A stretch of DNA of 64,000 nucleotides from Bacteroidota bacterium (GTDB lineage: Bacteria > Bacteroidota > Bacteroidia > Cytophagales > Cytophagaceae), in assembly GCA_023458555.1 (NCBI GenBank), contig JAEWYS010000013.1:62001-126000 (forward strand). The letters are read 5' to 3'. The notes beneath the pieces were generated by a model. The model ran no database searches and was not told the origin of the DNA. It saw only the letters and a program-made list of their open reading frames with translations. Positions 1 through 7,585 of the stretch are shown piece after piece. Numbering within the stretch: position 1 is the first letter of the stretch; the number at the start of each line of letters is the position of its first letter. The position numbers were made by a program, and so were the translations under genes.

Positions 1-746
1 AGAAAAATAGAAAAATAGGGCTTAAAAGCCTCGCTATTCTCCTCGACCCGGACAAAACAACCCCGGAAGACGCCCGCAAGCTGGCCATACAGGCCAGGGA
101 ACATCACGTGGATTACCTGTTTGTCGGCGGCAGTCTAATTACCAATGACCAGTTTTCCGAGCTTATAGCACAACTAAAAAAAGACTGCGATATACCTGTA
201 ATTATCTTTCCGGGCAGTAATATGCAAATATGCCCGGAAGCCGATGGCATACTTCTGCTATCTCTTATCTCCGGAAGGAATCCGGAGTATCTGATCGGGC
301 AACATGTCATAGCCGCTCCGGTACTACGTCAGACTGATCTGGCCATTCTGCCTACCGGTTATATTCTTATTGACTGTGGACGCCCCACAACTGTTTCCTA
401 TATCAGCAATACTACTCCCATACCACACGACAAGCCCTCTATCGCTGCCTGTACTGCGCTGGCAGGTCAGATGCTGGGCCTGAAGCTTATCTATCTCGAC
501 GGTGGCAGCGGAGCTCTTAAACCTGTTTCGGCCGAAATGATTTCTCAGGTAAAGGCAACAACAAAAGTTCCTCTTATCGTTGGCGGCGGAATCAACAGCC
601 CTGAAAAAGCACGTGCAGCTCTTGAAGCAGGTGCAGATACAATCGTTGTTGGCAACGCCCTCGAAGAAAATCCGGGACTTCTTTCAGAGATCGCCACATG
701 CGTAAGCGAGGCCAATCGCAACAATCGGAAACATCTGCACAAATAA
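1..746 (+). CDS. Geranylgeranylglyceryl/heptaprenylglyceryl phosphate synthase family protein (5' end outside window)
   Basis: The reading frame is open from the first bases of the window (codons in phase with base 3), so the true start lies upstream; an internal Met at 108 is too late because an LLDPDK motif typical of the family N-terminus is already coded near base 45. The protein is a TIM barrel that in relatives joins glycerol-1-phosphate to a polyprenyl diphosphate. Visible motifs are VGGS, FPGS, DGGSGA and, near the C-terminus, the phosphate-binding GGGI and VVGNALE segments. Bacteroidota carry a hexameric, archaeal-like group of these enzymes whose physiological product is not settled. 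Family assignment is firm; the lipid substrate is inference. Confidence 0.85.
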   Translation, partial: KNRKIGLKSLAILLDPDKTTPEDARKLAIQAREHHVDYLFVGGSLITNDQFSELIAQLKKDCDIPVIIFPGSNMQICPEADGILLLSLISGRNPEYLIGQHVIAAPVLRQTDLAILPTGYILIDCGRPTTVSYISNTTPIPHDKPSIAACTALAGQMLGLKLIYLDGGSGALKPVSAEMISQVKATTKVPLIVGGGINSPEKARAALEAGADTIVVGNALEENPGLLSEIATCVSEANRNNRKHLHK

Positions 747-1036
747 GGTTTCAGGATTGAATATCCCCCGTCGGTTGATTTATAGCTCGTTCACAAGGAG
801 AAACGTAAAGCTTAAGACTCAAAGATTTCAGTTGCCTGAGGCTCTTGAAAGACAACAAACAGATATTGCTGGAAAATCAGATCACTCCCGGATAAGAACA
901 AAAGCTTCTTCACGTTTTTCCATAGGAAATCGTGCTATCAGAGCATCTCACAAAGGGCTTATCTGATTTCCGAGGATAAAATGCCAGGCTTATTTTCCCG
1001 TATCTTTCCAGATTCAATGGCTAATTTTATGTTTCT
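747..1036. other. Intergenic region, no convincing gene
   Basis: A 69-codon plus-strand frame starts at 757, but its arginine-, serine- and lysine-rich product resembles no family I know, and it lacks a ribosome binding site. The last 50 bases hold the direct-repeat operator candidate and a TAATTTTA -7-like element in front of the response regulator gene at 1037. Confidence 0.5.
989..1011 (+). promoter_or_regulatory. Direct-repeat operator candidate, copy upstream of response regulator
   Basis: TTCCCG at 995 and TTCCAG at 1006 are direct repeats with an 11-bp period, the spacing expected for a tandem dimer of an OmpR/PhoB-type regulator. The same arrangement stands in front of the barrel gene at 3051 and the PepSY gene at 3944. 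A TAATTTTA -7-like element follows at 1022-1029. Autoregulation by the product of the gene at 1037 is inference. Confidence 0.55.
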
Positions 1037-1714
1037 ATGAAAATCCTGATTGTTGAAGATGAAAAAGAATTGATTGAAGCAATTGCAGCTTCCCTTGCCA
1101 AAGAACATTTTCTTGTAGAAAAAGCGACTGATTTCCGAACAGCGGGAGAAAAAATGCATCTTTATGAATATGACTGCATACTGCTTGACATTATGCTTCA
1201 TGGGGGAAATGGCCTTCAATTGCTGGAACAGCTAAAACAGTCAGGAAAAGCCGATAATGTGATTATTATTTCTGCCAAGGACTCTCTGGACGATAAAATA
1301 CGCGGACTTGAGCTTGGGGCAGATGATTACCTGACTAAACCATTTCATCTGGCAGAGCTCAATGCCAGGGTAAAAGCAGTGCTTCGCAGAAAAAAACTTG
1401 AAGGAAAAAGCATCATTGAAGCCGGCAATTGCTTACTGGATCTGAACGAACGACTATTTCTGGTCAACCGGGAAAATGTCCCGCTCAACAGAAAAGAATT
1501 TGATATTCTGGAATACTTCCTGCTCAATAAAAACAGGCTGATCACAAAAAGCACGCTGGCGGAGCGTGTCTGGGGAGACAATACTGATCAGACAGACAAT
1601 TTCGATTTTATCTATTATCAGATTAAAAACCTGCGCAAAAAATTACAGTCTTCACACGCGGATATTAAAATTGAATCAGTCTACGGTATAGGATACAAAA
1701 TACTGGAAGAATGA
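1037..1714 (+). CDS. OmpR-family DNA-binding response regulator
   Basis: 225 residues. An N-terminal receiver domain (about 1-115) has the acidic pair in VEDE, the phospho-acceptor Asp51 in LLDIML, and the Lys of LTKPFH. A C-terminal winged-helix domain (about 125-225) has the NRKEFDILEYF and GIGYK segments of the Trans_reg_C family. It overlaps the histidine kinase start by four bases (ATGA), so the two are a translationally coupled pair. Repeated TTCC-G sites with 11-bp spacing upstream suggest that it controls its own promoter and those of the next two genes. The stimulus is unknown. Confidence 0.95.
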   Translation: MKILIVEDEKELIEAIAASLAKEHFLVEKATDFRTAGEKMHLYEYDCILLDIMLHGGNGLQLLEQLKQSGKADNVIIISAKDSLDDKIRGLELGADDYLTKPFHLAELNARVKAVLRRKKLEGKSIIEAGNCLLDLNERLFLVNRENVPLNRKEFDILEYFLLNKNRLITKSTLAERVWGDNTDQTDNFDFIYYQIKNLRKKLQSSHADIKIESVYGIGYKILEE

Positions 1715-2997
1715 AGCTGCTCAACCAGTCCGTAAAATACCTGTCCATTTCCATTCTCCTGATAATTAGTATCTGGGCGCTGATTTTTTACATAAATATG
1801 CTTGATGAAATCAAAGAGAGCATTGATGAAGGACTGGAAAATAATAAGCGTCTGATCATTCGCAGAGTCAGGCCGGATTCGGCCATTGTACCACAAAAAG
1901 ATTTTGATGAAACGTTTTTTACTATCCGTGAGCTCCCCTTTGATCAGGCATTCCAGATCAGGGATACTTATATTGACACGCTGATGTATATGCAGGATGC
2001 GGACGATGAAGAGCCAGAGCTCGAACCAGTCCGTATGCTTACTACTGCATTTGAAAAAAACGGCCGTTTTTATGAATTGAAAATTATCAATTCGATGGTA
2101 GAAGAAGACGACCTGATCGAAGAACTATTCCGGGAGACTGTATACCTGTATCTGATCCTGATTGCTGCCATTATCGTGATTAACAATATTGTACTGCAAC
2201 GTTTATGGAAACCTTTTTACAATCTGCTCAGCCAGCTCAAAACATACCGGCTGGGTAGCAGCAAAAATCTGCCTGAAATAAAAACCCGGACCCGGGAGTT
2301 TAATGATCTGCAATATGCTGTCAGAACATTGTTGCAGCATAATATCGAAACCTACGAGCAACAAAAGCAGTTTATCGGCAACGCTTCCCATGAGCTGCAA
2401 ACACCACTTGCAATTGCCATGAACAAGCTGGAATTGTTTCTGGAAAAAGGGCATCCGGAAAATCCGGACATGGAAGATATCACACAGGTATTGCAGATTA
2501 TCGAGCGGCTGGTACGATTAAACAAATCCCTGCTGCTGCTCACTAAGATAGAAAACCGACAGTTTGCAGACAATCAGTCCGTATCCATAAGTAAGGTAAC
2601 CGCTCAGGCGATACAGGAGCTGCAGGATATCGCAGATTTTAAAAACGTCAGCATTTCCGTTGAAGAAACGTCCGGACTAATCGTCCATATGGACGTTTCC
2701 CTCGCCGGTATTGTTATCACAAATCTGATCAAAAATGCCGTATTCCATAATATTTCCGGTGGAAATGTAAACATTCATATTGCAGATAATACCATTACAA
2801 TCTGCAATACCGGTCTACCAGTTCCTCTTGACGCAGACAGGATTTTTAACCGGTTTCATAAATCTGATACAGGATCAGGAGGCACTGGACTAGGACTGGC
2901 TATTGTGAAAGCCATTTGTAACATATATGGATTCAGGGCTTTCTATTCCTTTGAAAATGGGAAGCATTGTTTCAAAATTGATTTTACTTTTCATTAA
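1711..2997 (+). CDS. Sensor histidine kinase
   Basis: 428 residues. One N-terminal membrane segment (about 10-30), an extracytoplasmic part of about 110 residues rich in acidic amino acids (about 95-105), and a second membrane segment (about 142-162) frame the sensor. The HisKA phospho-acceptor is His227 in NASHELQTP, and the ATPase domain shows an N-box (NLIKNAV) and a GTGLGLAI G-box near the end. No clear HAMP match is visible, though a short linker occupies that place. It presumably phosphorylates the regulator encoded just before it. The nature of the signal cannot be read from the sequence. Confidence 0.94.
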   Translation: MKLLNQSVKYLSISILLIISIWALIFYINMLDEIKESIDEGLENNKRLIIRRVRPDSAIVPQKDFDETFFTIRELPFDQAFQIRDTYIDTLMYMQDADDEEPELEPVRMLTTAFEKNGRFYELKIINSMVEEDDLIEELFRETVYLYLILIAAIIVINNIVLQRLWKPFYNLLSQLKTYRLGSSKNLPEIKTRTREFNDLQYAVRTLLQHNIETYEQQKQFIGNASHELQTPLAIAMNKLELFLEKGHPENPDMEDITQVLQIIERLVRLNKSLLLLTKIENRQFADNQSVSISKVTAQAIQELQDIADFKNVSISVEETSGLIVHMDVSLAGIVITNLIKNAVFHNISGGNVNIHIADNTITICNTGLPVPLDADRIFNRFHKSDTGSGGTGLGLAIVKAICNIYGFRAFYSFENGKHCFKIDFTFH

Positions 2998-3005
2998 TAT
3001 ACAAT

Positions 3006-3028
3006 CCAGTATTCCCGGTTTTTTCCAG
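3006..3028 (+). promoter_or_regulatory. Direct-repeat operator candidate, copy upstream of HAEPLYID-type gene
   Basis: TTCCCG at 3012 and TTCCAG at 3023 repeat with an 11-bp period. Over 23 bases this copy matches the one at 3877-3899 at 19 positions. It lies 22 bp from the ATG at 3051, with AGATTTTG (3038-3045) as a poor -7-like element between them. Its match to the copy in front of the regulator gene suggests control by that regulator. Confidence 0.55.
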
Positions 3029-3050
3029 TATCACAGGAGATTTTGGCCGT

Positions 3051-3875
3051 ATGAATGCGCTCAGACCCTGTTATCTAAGAAGCAGTATTATACTATCGCT
3101 CAGTATTATCCTGACAGTCTGCCATGCCCAGACAAATGAAAACAAACACTCTGTTGACAAGGTCTCTCATACCGAGCCTCTATATATCGACCTTGTAAGA
3201 GATCTCGGAGCACGCAAAGGAGAGAAAGAGCTTAATATCGGAGCTGACTTCACAGGCACCCGGAACTACAATGAATATATGCTTCTGGCTGAATACGAAT
3301 TTGCTCCACTCAACCGGCTGGCCCTTGAAATTGAAACAGATGTATCTTTTTTCGGAAACAGAGAGGGCAATCAGGATATCATCCATGATAAATCAGGATG
3401 TTTAAAATTATCCATGCAATATTCTTTTCTCGTTTCCCCCAAATACAAAACAACCATAGCCGCCGGATACACACAATTATTAGAGCTGAGCCATTTCAAA
3501 TCCGGCAGCGGAAGCTCGGCTTTCAGCCAAACGGTCTATAGCCCATTCCTGGTCGCTGCAAAAAACTGGGGAGCAGGTATACATACATTATTGTACACCA
3601 GCTCACTGATCAGCAACGATCTTCTGCGAAAAAAAAACCTTGTTTCCTGGCAGATTAATGCTGCATTTCATTATGCGATTTCTGGTTCCGGGCATTTCAT
3701 CGGGCTTGAATTAAGTGATGAACAATCACATAGGCACAATGAAATAACTCTGCGTCCCCAAATGAAGGTAAAATTAAATCCGGCTCTGGCCATAGGAGTG
3801 GTAACAAGCCTGCCGATACACACCAGCGAAGGAAAAGGCTTTGGTCATTTTATCAGGATTATTTATGAATTGTAA
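3051..3875 (+). CDS. HAEPLYID-family probable outer-membrane barrel protein
   Basis: 274 residues with a signal peptide ending near VCHAQ (residue 27). After it comes HTEPLYIDLVRDLGARKGEK, the hallmark of a Bacteroidota family named HAEPLYID, here with T in place of A. The remaining 220 residues alternate aromatic and polar residues and end in an aromatic-containing strand (HFIRIIYEL), as expected for an outer-membrane beta-barrel. The family is sometimes misnamed as a purine synthesis enzyme in databases, which nothing here supports. Its place after a two-component pair and a shared operator suggests an envelope-stress or efflux-related role, but this is inference. Confidence 0.8.
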   Translation: MNALRPCYLRSSIILSLSIILTVCHAQTNENKHSVDKVSHTEPLYIDLVRDLGARKGEKELNIGADFTGTRNYNEYMLLAEYEFAPLNRLALEIETDVSFFGNREGNQDIIHDKSGCLKLSMQYSFLVSPKYKTTIAAGYTQLLELSHFKSGSGSSAFSQTVYSPFLVAAKNWGAGIHTLLYTSSLISNDLLRKKNLVSWQINAAFHYAISGSGHFIGLELSDEQSHRHNEITLRPQMKVKLNPALAIGVVTSLPIHTSEGKGFGHFIRIIYEL

Positions 3876-3876
3876 G

Positions 3877-3906
3877 CCAGGATTCCCGATTGTTTCCCGA
3901 ATCCTG
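3877..3906 (+). promoter_or_regulatory. Direct-repeat operator candidate overlapping an inverted repeat, upstream of PepSY-like gene
   Basis: TTCCCG at 3883 and TTCCCG at 3894 form the third 11-bp-phased pair. The same segment is flanked by an 8-bp perfect inverted repeat, CAGGATTC (3878-3885) and GAATCCTG (3899-3906), directly after the barrel gene stop. It could therefore act as operator, as weak terminator, or both. A TATATCTG -7-like element follows at 3916-3923. Confidence 0.5.
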
Positions 3907-3943
3907 TACTTTATTTATATCTGTAAACTTAATAGTAACACAT

Positions 3944-4387
3944 ATGAAAAGATATCTGATATTCGGCACTCTCGCGCTGATTCTGAACACTGGTTTCGGA
4001 CAGGATATTCCTCAAAGCCAGGTACCATCCTTAATTGTAAACGGCTTCCAGCAGTCATTCCCCAAAGCTTATGATATAGAGTGGGAAATAGACGGTGAAT
4101 TGTATAAGGTTGAATTTGAAACAGGGCTTACCGGCAGAGACCATGATATCTGGTACGACAAAGCCGGCAAAATGATAAGACACAAAGAAGAAATTACAAA
4201 AAGCGAGCTCCCTAAAAAAGTATCGGAAACGATAAGCCGGGATTTTAACGGATACCGGTTAGATGATATAAAAAAAATAACTGAAGGGGAAAAAGTTATC
4301 TATACTGTCGAATTGAAAAGCTTCAGAGAAGACTGGGATGTTATCCTTGATGCGGAAGGGAATATTCTGAGTAAAAAAATTGACTGA
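3944..4387 (+). CDS. PepSY-like domain periplasmic protein
   Basis: 147 residues from the ATG at 3944; an earlier in-frame ATG at 3890 would add 18 residues ahead of a clear signal peptide (MKRYLIFGTLALILNTGFGQ), so the later start is chosen. The mature part has two repeats of the PepSY-like pattern: FPKAYDIEWEIDGELYKVEFE followed by DIWYDKAGKMI, then a second unit ending in YTVELKS and DVILDAEGNIL. Such proteins are exported, bind an unknown ligand or partner, and in Bacteroidota often sit beside two-component systems, as here. Transcription may be separate from the barrel gene because an operator-like repeat lies between them. Confidence 0.82.
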   Translation: MKRYLIFGTLALILNTGFGQDIPQSQVPSLIVNGFQQSFPKAYDIEWEIDGELYKVEFETGLTGRDHDIWYDKAGKMIRHKEEITKSELPKKVSETISRDFNGYRLDDIKKITEGEKVIYTVELKSFREDWDVILDAEGNILSKKID

Positions 4388-4423
4388 TAGTTATATAAAA
4401 TAGTCACTACCTAAAATCAGATA

Positions 4424-4458
4424 AAAGAGGCCGTCTGAAAGCAGACGGCCTCTTTTTT
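4424..4458. terminator. Bidirectional rho-independent terminator
   Basis: An 11-bp perfect GC-rich stem (4427-4437 with 4442-4452) and a 4-base loop are flanked by an A run on the left and a T run on the right. It sits between the convergent PepSY and fadE genes and serves both. Confidence 0.92.
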
Positions 4459-4493
4459 AAAGTCACCAGAACTCAGCCAGGCAGAATCCCCTG

Positions 4494-6278
4494 CTAGAAG
4501 CAGTAACTGTTTTCTTCAATCAGCTTATCAGCAATAGCTCTTCGCAGATCTCTTGTATTGACGGGTGTCACCTTGGTAAAACGTTTTACCCCCATTAGCA
4601 TGATTCGCTGCATATCGCCTTCTGCCATAGAAACAACAGCGTTTTTACCGGCAATGCTTACCTTATCCGCCGTATCAAACACAAGTACTTTGACCATATT
4701 AACCTGCGCTTCAACAGCAGCTTCTCCTTTAAGTCCAACAAGCTTTTCCGCCCGAAGCAGAGCAGACTCTGCAACATATACATCAATGGCGATATCAGCC
4801 AGATTCATCAGTATTTCCTGTTCATGAGCCAGCTTGTCCATATATTTCTGAGCCGCCGCACCTGCCGCCATCAGCAATACTTTCTTAAAATTTTGTATTG
4901 CCTTTTTTTCAGCTGCAAAGAGCCCTTCCTCATCGTTACCAAACTCTGGTATACCGGTAAGCTCCTTTTGAACAGCCATGGCAGCTGACATAAAATCGAC
5001 TTCCCCTTTCATAGCTTTTTTGAGGATCATATCCATAGTAAGCATCCGGTTAATCTCGTTTGTACCTTCAAAAATCCGGTTGATTCTGGAATCACGATAC
5101 GCTCTGTCCATAGGATAATCCGCAGAGAAGCCATAGCCGCCATATATCTGCACTCCTTCGTCCACCACATAATCCAGCGCCTCAGAGCCTGCAACTTTCA
5201 GAACAGCACATTCAACCGCAAAGTTTTGTGCAGCACCAAGCAAAGCCTCTTCATAGGATTTTCCTTTCGACTTCAACTCCTCTTCAGCATTTTGGATATC
5301 AGCTCCCGCCCTGTACATCGCAGACTCTACAGAAAAAATTCGTATAGCCTGCTCAGCCAGTTTATACTTTATCGCACCAAAATCGGCGATAGGTCTTTTA
5401 AACTGAACCCTCTCTTTTGCATATTGAATAGCAAGCGTGCTGGTTCTTTTAGAAGCTCCGATAGCAGCCGCAGCCAGCTTAATACGGCCAATATTCAGAA
5501 TATTGAACGCGATCAGATGACCTTTTCCGATTTCACCAAGCACGTTTTCTACCGGAACTTTACAGTCGTTCAGAAATACCTGCCGGGTAGAAGACCCCTT
5601 GATTCCCATTTTGTGCTCTTCATTACCCAGCGACAGCCCTTCTCCTTTTTCAACAATAAACCCGGTAAACTTGTCTCCGTCAATCTGAGCAAAGACAATA
5701 AATACATCAGCAAAACCGGCATTTGTGATCCACATCTTCTGACCATTGAGAATATAATGCTTGCCATCATCCGATAAAACCGCTTTTGTTTTAGCTGCAA
5801 GGGCATCCGATCCTGAACCGGGCTCTGTCAGACAGTAGCTCGCTTTCCATTCTCCTGTAGCAAGTTTCGGCAGATATTTCTTCTTTTGCTCATCCGACCC
5901 GAAGTAAAGAATCGGCAGAGTCCCGATACCAGTATGAGCTGCCAGCGCAACGGCAAATGAATGTCCTGCTCCTACAACTTCAGTCAGCAACAGAGAGGTA
6001 TTAAAATCTTTACCAAAACCTTCATATTCCTCCGGTATAGAAGTAGCAAGAAGGCCAAGCTCACCGGCTTTCGATAACAGCGTCTCCATTAATCCCTCTT
6101 CCTGTTTGTCAATCTCCTCAAGCTTCGGAAGAACATCCGCATCAAGGAAATCATTAGCCATATCGCGGATCATGCGTTGTTCTTCATTAAATTCTTCCGG
6201 AATAAAAACATCTTCCGCACGGGTTTCACGGATCAGGTATTCTCCTCCCTGTATACTTTTCTTTACTGTTGTAGACAT
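4494..6278 (-). CDS. fadE: Acyl-CoA dehydrogenase (long form)
   Basis: 594 residues, longer than the usual 380 and typical of the very-long-chain-type or B. subtilis FadE group with an extra C-terminal helical domain. Residues about 1-420 are the classical fold: LTEPGSGSDA substrate/FAD motif, WITNAGFADV, and YGGYGFSADYPMDRAYRD near 370-390. The catalytic base is expected to be Glu404 in FEGTNEINR. The last 170 residues are alanine-rich helices. It is last in the marR-fadN-fadA-fadE operon and catalyses the FAD-dependent first oxidation of fatty acyl-CoA. Chain-length preference cannot be told from the sequence. Confidence 0.95.
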   Translation of the reverse strand: MSTTVKKSIQGGEYLIRETRAEDVFIPEEFNEEQRMIRDMANDFLDADVLPKLEEIDKQEEGLMETLLSKAGELGLLATSIPEEYEGFGKDFNTSLLLTEVVGAGHSFAVALAAHTGIGTLPILYFGSDEQKKKYLPKLATGEWKASYCLTEPGSGSDALAAKTKAVLSDDGKHYILNGQKMWITNAGFADVFIVFAQIDGDKFTGFIVEKGEGLSLGNEEHKMGIKGSSTRQVFLNDCKVPVENVLGEIGKGHLIAFNILNIGRIKLAAAAIGASKRTSTLAIQYAKERVQFKRPIADFGAIKYKLAEQAIRIFSVESAMYRAGADIQNAEEELKSKGKSYEEALLGAAQNFAVECAVLKVAGSEALDYVVDEGVQIYGGYGFSADYPMDRAYRDSRINRIFEGTNEINRMLTMDMILKKAMKGEVDFMSAAMAVQKELTGIPEFGNDEEGLFAAEKKAIQNFKKVLLMAAGAAAQKYMDKLAHEQEILMNLADIAIDVYVAESALLRAEKLVGLKGEAAVEAQVNMVKVLVFDTADKVSIAGKNAVVSMAEGDMQRIMLMGVKRFTKVTPVNTRDLRRAIADKLIEENSYCF

Positions 6279-6336
6279 TGTAGTACCTTTAATATTTTAT
6301 TAATAATGTTAACTTTCAAAAAATCCGGAATCTTTT

Positions 6337-7515
6337 TTACAAACGCTCAAATATTCCGGCTGCACCCTGTCCCGTGCCTACGCACATGGTAACAAGTCCA
6401 TACTTTTTATTTCTTCGTTTTAGCTCATTGAAGATCTGCACGGACAGTTTTGCCCCTGTGCACCCAAGCGGATGCCCCAGAGCAATAGCCCCGCCATTTA
6501 CATTTACTTTATCAGGATCCAAGCCAAGCTCCCTGATAATCGCATAAGACTGAGAAGCAAACGCTTCATTTAATTCTATCAGATCAATATCATCCTGCTT
6601 CAGACCTGCCATTTTCAAAGCTTTAGGAATCGCCTCTATGGGACCAATACCCATTATCCTGGGCTCCACACCAGCTACTGCATACGATACTAGACGGGCT
6701 ATTGGTTTAAGGTTGAGCTCTTTCACCATTTCTCCGCTCATCAAAAGCACAAAGGCCGCTCCGTCCGAAGTCTGGGAAGAATTTCCGGCAGTAACCGACC
6801 CGTTTAGCTTGAAGACTGGCTTTAGGCGTGCAAGTGCTTCAAGATTGGTATCCAGGCGCGGCCCTTCATCGGTATCCACTACAAAATCTCTGGTTTTAAG
6901 CTTACCGTCTTCTCCGACAAACTTTTCACGAATAGAAACCGGTACTATCTCATCTTTAAATCGTCCCTCTTTCAGGGCAGCGACTGCTTTCATGTGACTG
7001 TTATAGGCAAATTCATCCTGAGCCTCCCTTGATACTTTATAATCCGAAGCAACGGCCTCCGCAGTAAGTCCCATACCCCAGTAATAATCCGGGTGTTCCT
7101 TTGCTACTTCCGGATTTGGCATTATTCTCCAGCCGCCGAAAGGAATCGGACTCATACACTCCACTCCTCCGGCTATGATACAACTGGCGTAACCAGACTT
7201 AATTTTGGCATCGGCAATGGCAATCGTTTCAAGTCCGGATGAGCAATACCGGTTAACTGTCATACCCGGTACTTTTACTGTATCCAGCCCCATCAGCGAA
7301 ATCATTCTACCGATATTAAGTCCCTGCTCTGCTTCCGGAGTCGCGTTACCACAAATCACATCATCGATTCGATCTTTATCCAGATCAGGCACACTTGCAA
7401 CCAGATGTTTTATGACATCTGCTCCAAGATCATCCGGCCTGTAAAATTTAAAGCTACCTTTGGGTGCCTTACCCACAGCTGATCTATATCCGGCAACTAT
7501 ATATACTTCTTTCAT
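6337..7515 (-). CDS. fadA: Acetyl-CoA acyltransferase (3-ketoacyl-CoA thiolase)
   Basis: 392 residues from the ATG at 7515; the frame extends upstream to 7578, but the extra 21 residues do not belong to the family, and MKEVYIVAGYRSAVGK is the normal N-terminus. The nucleophile is the Cys of NRYCSSG (about residue 90), the His is in GGAIALGHPLGCTGA, and the second catalytic Cys is in MCVGTGQG at the C-terminus. It performs the last, thiolytic step of beta-oxidation. It lies 58 bp before fadE and 70 bp after fadN on the same strand, so it is probably cotranscribed. Confidence 0.96.
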   Translation of the reverse strand: MKEVYIVAGYRSAVGKAPKGSFKFYRPDDLGADVIKHLVASVPDLDKDRIDDVICGNATPEAEQGLNIGRMISLMGLDTVKVPGMTVNRYCSSGLETIAIADAKIKSGYASCIIAGGVECMSPIPFGGWRIMPNPEVAKEHPDYYWGMGLTAEAVASDYKVSREAQDEFAYNSHMKAVAALKEGRFKDEIVPVSIREKFVGEDGKLKTRDFVVDTDEGPRLDTNLEALARLKPVFKLNGSVTAGNSSQTSDGAAFVLLMSGEMVKELNLKPIARLVSYAVAGVEPRIMGIGPIEAIPKALKMAGLKQDDIDLIELNEAFASQSYAIIRELGLDPDKVNVNGGAIALGHPLGCTGAKLSVQIFNELKRRNKKYGLVTMCVGTGQGAAGIFERL

Positions 7516-7585
7516 TTTCTTTATGGTTAAGTTTAAACTGGTGGTGGCAGCCCGTAAAAGAGCTGTCCCTGAATTCAACGTTTGC

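Noticed and set aside
757..966. Plus-strand 69-codon frame after the GGGP-synthase-like gene
   Set aside because: Composition unlike the neighbouring proteins, no ribosome binding site and no recognised family.
4430..4439. GCCGTCTGAA, identical to the Neisseria DNA uptake sequence core, within the terminator
   Set aside because: It is part of the stem and loop of a terminator, occurs once that I noticed, and the organism is not a Neisseria. Coincidence is the simplest reading.
5226..5777. 183-codon plus-strand frame inside the fadE gene
   Set aside because: It is the complement of a clear acyl-CoA dehydrogenase with all family motifs on the minus strand.
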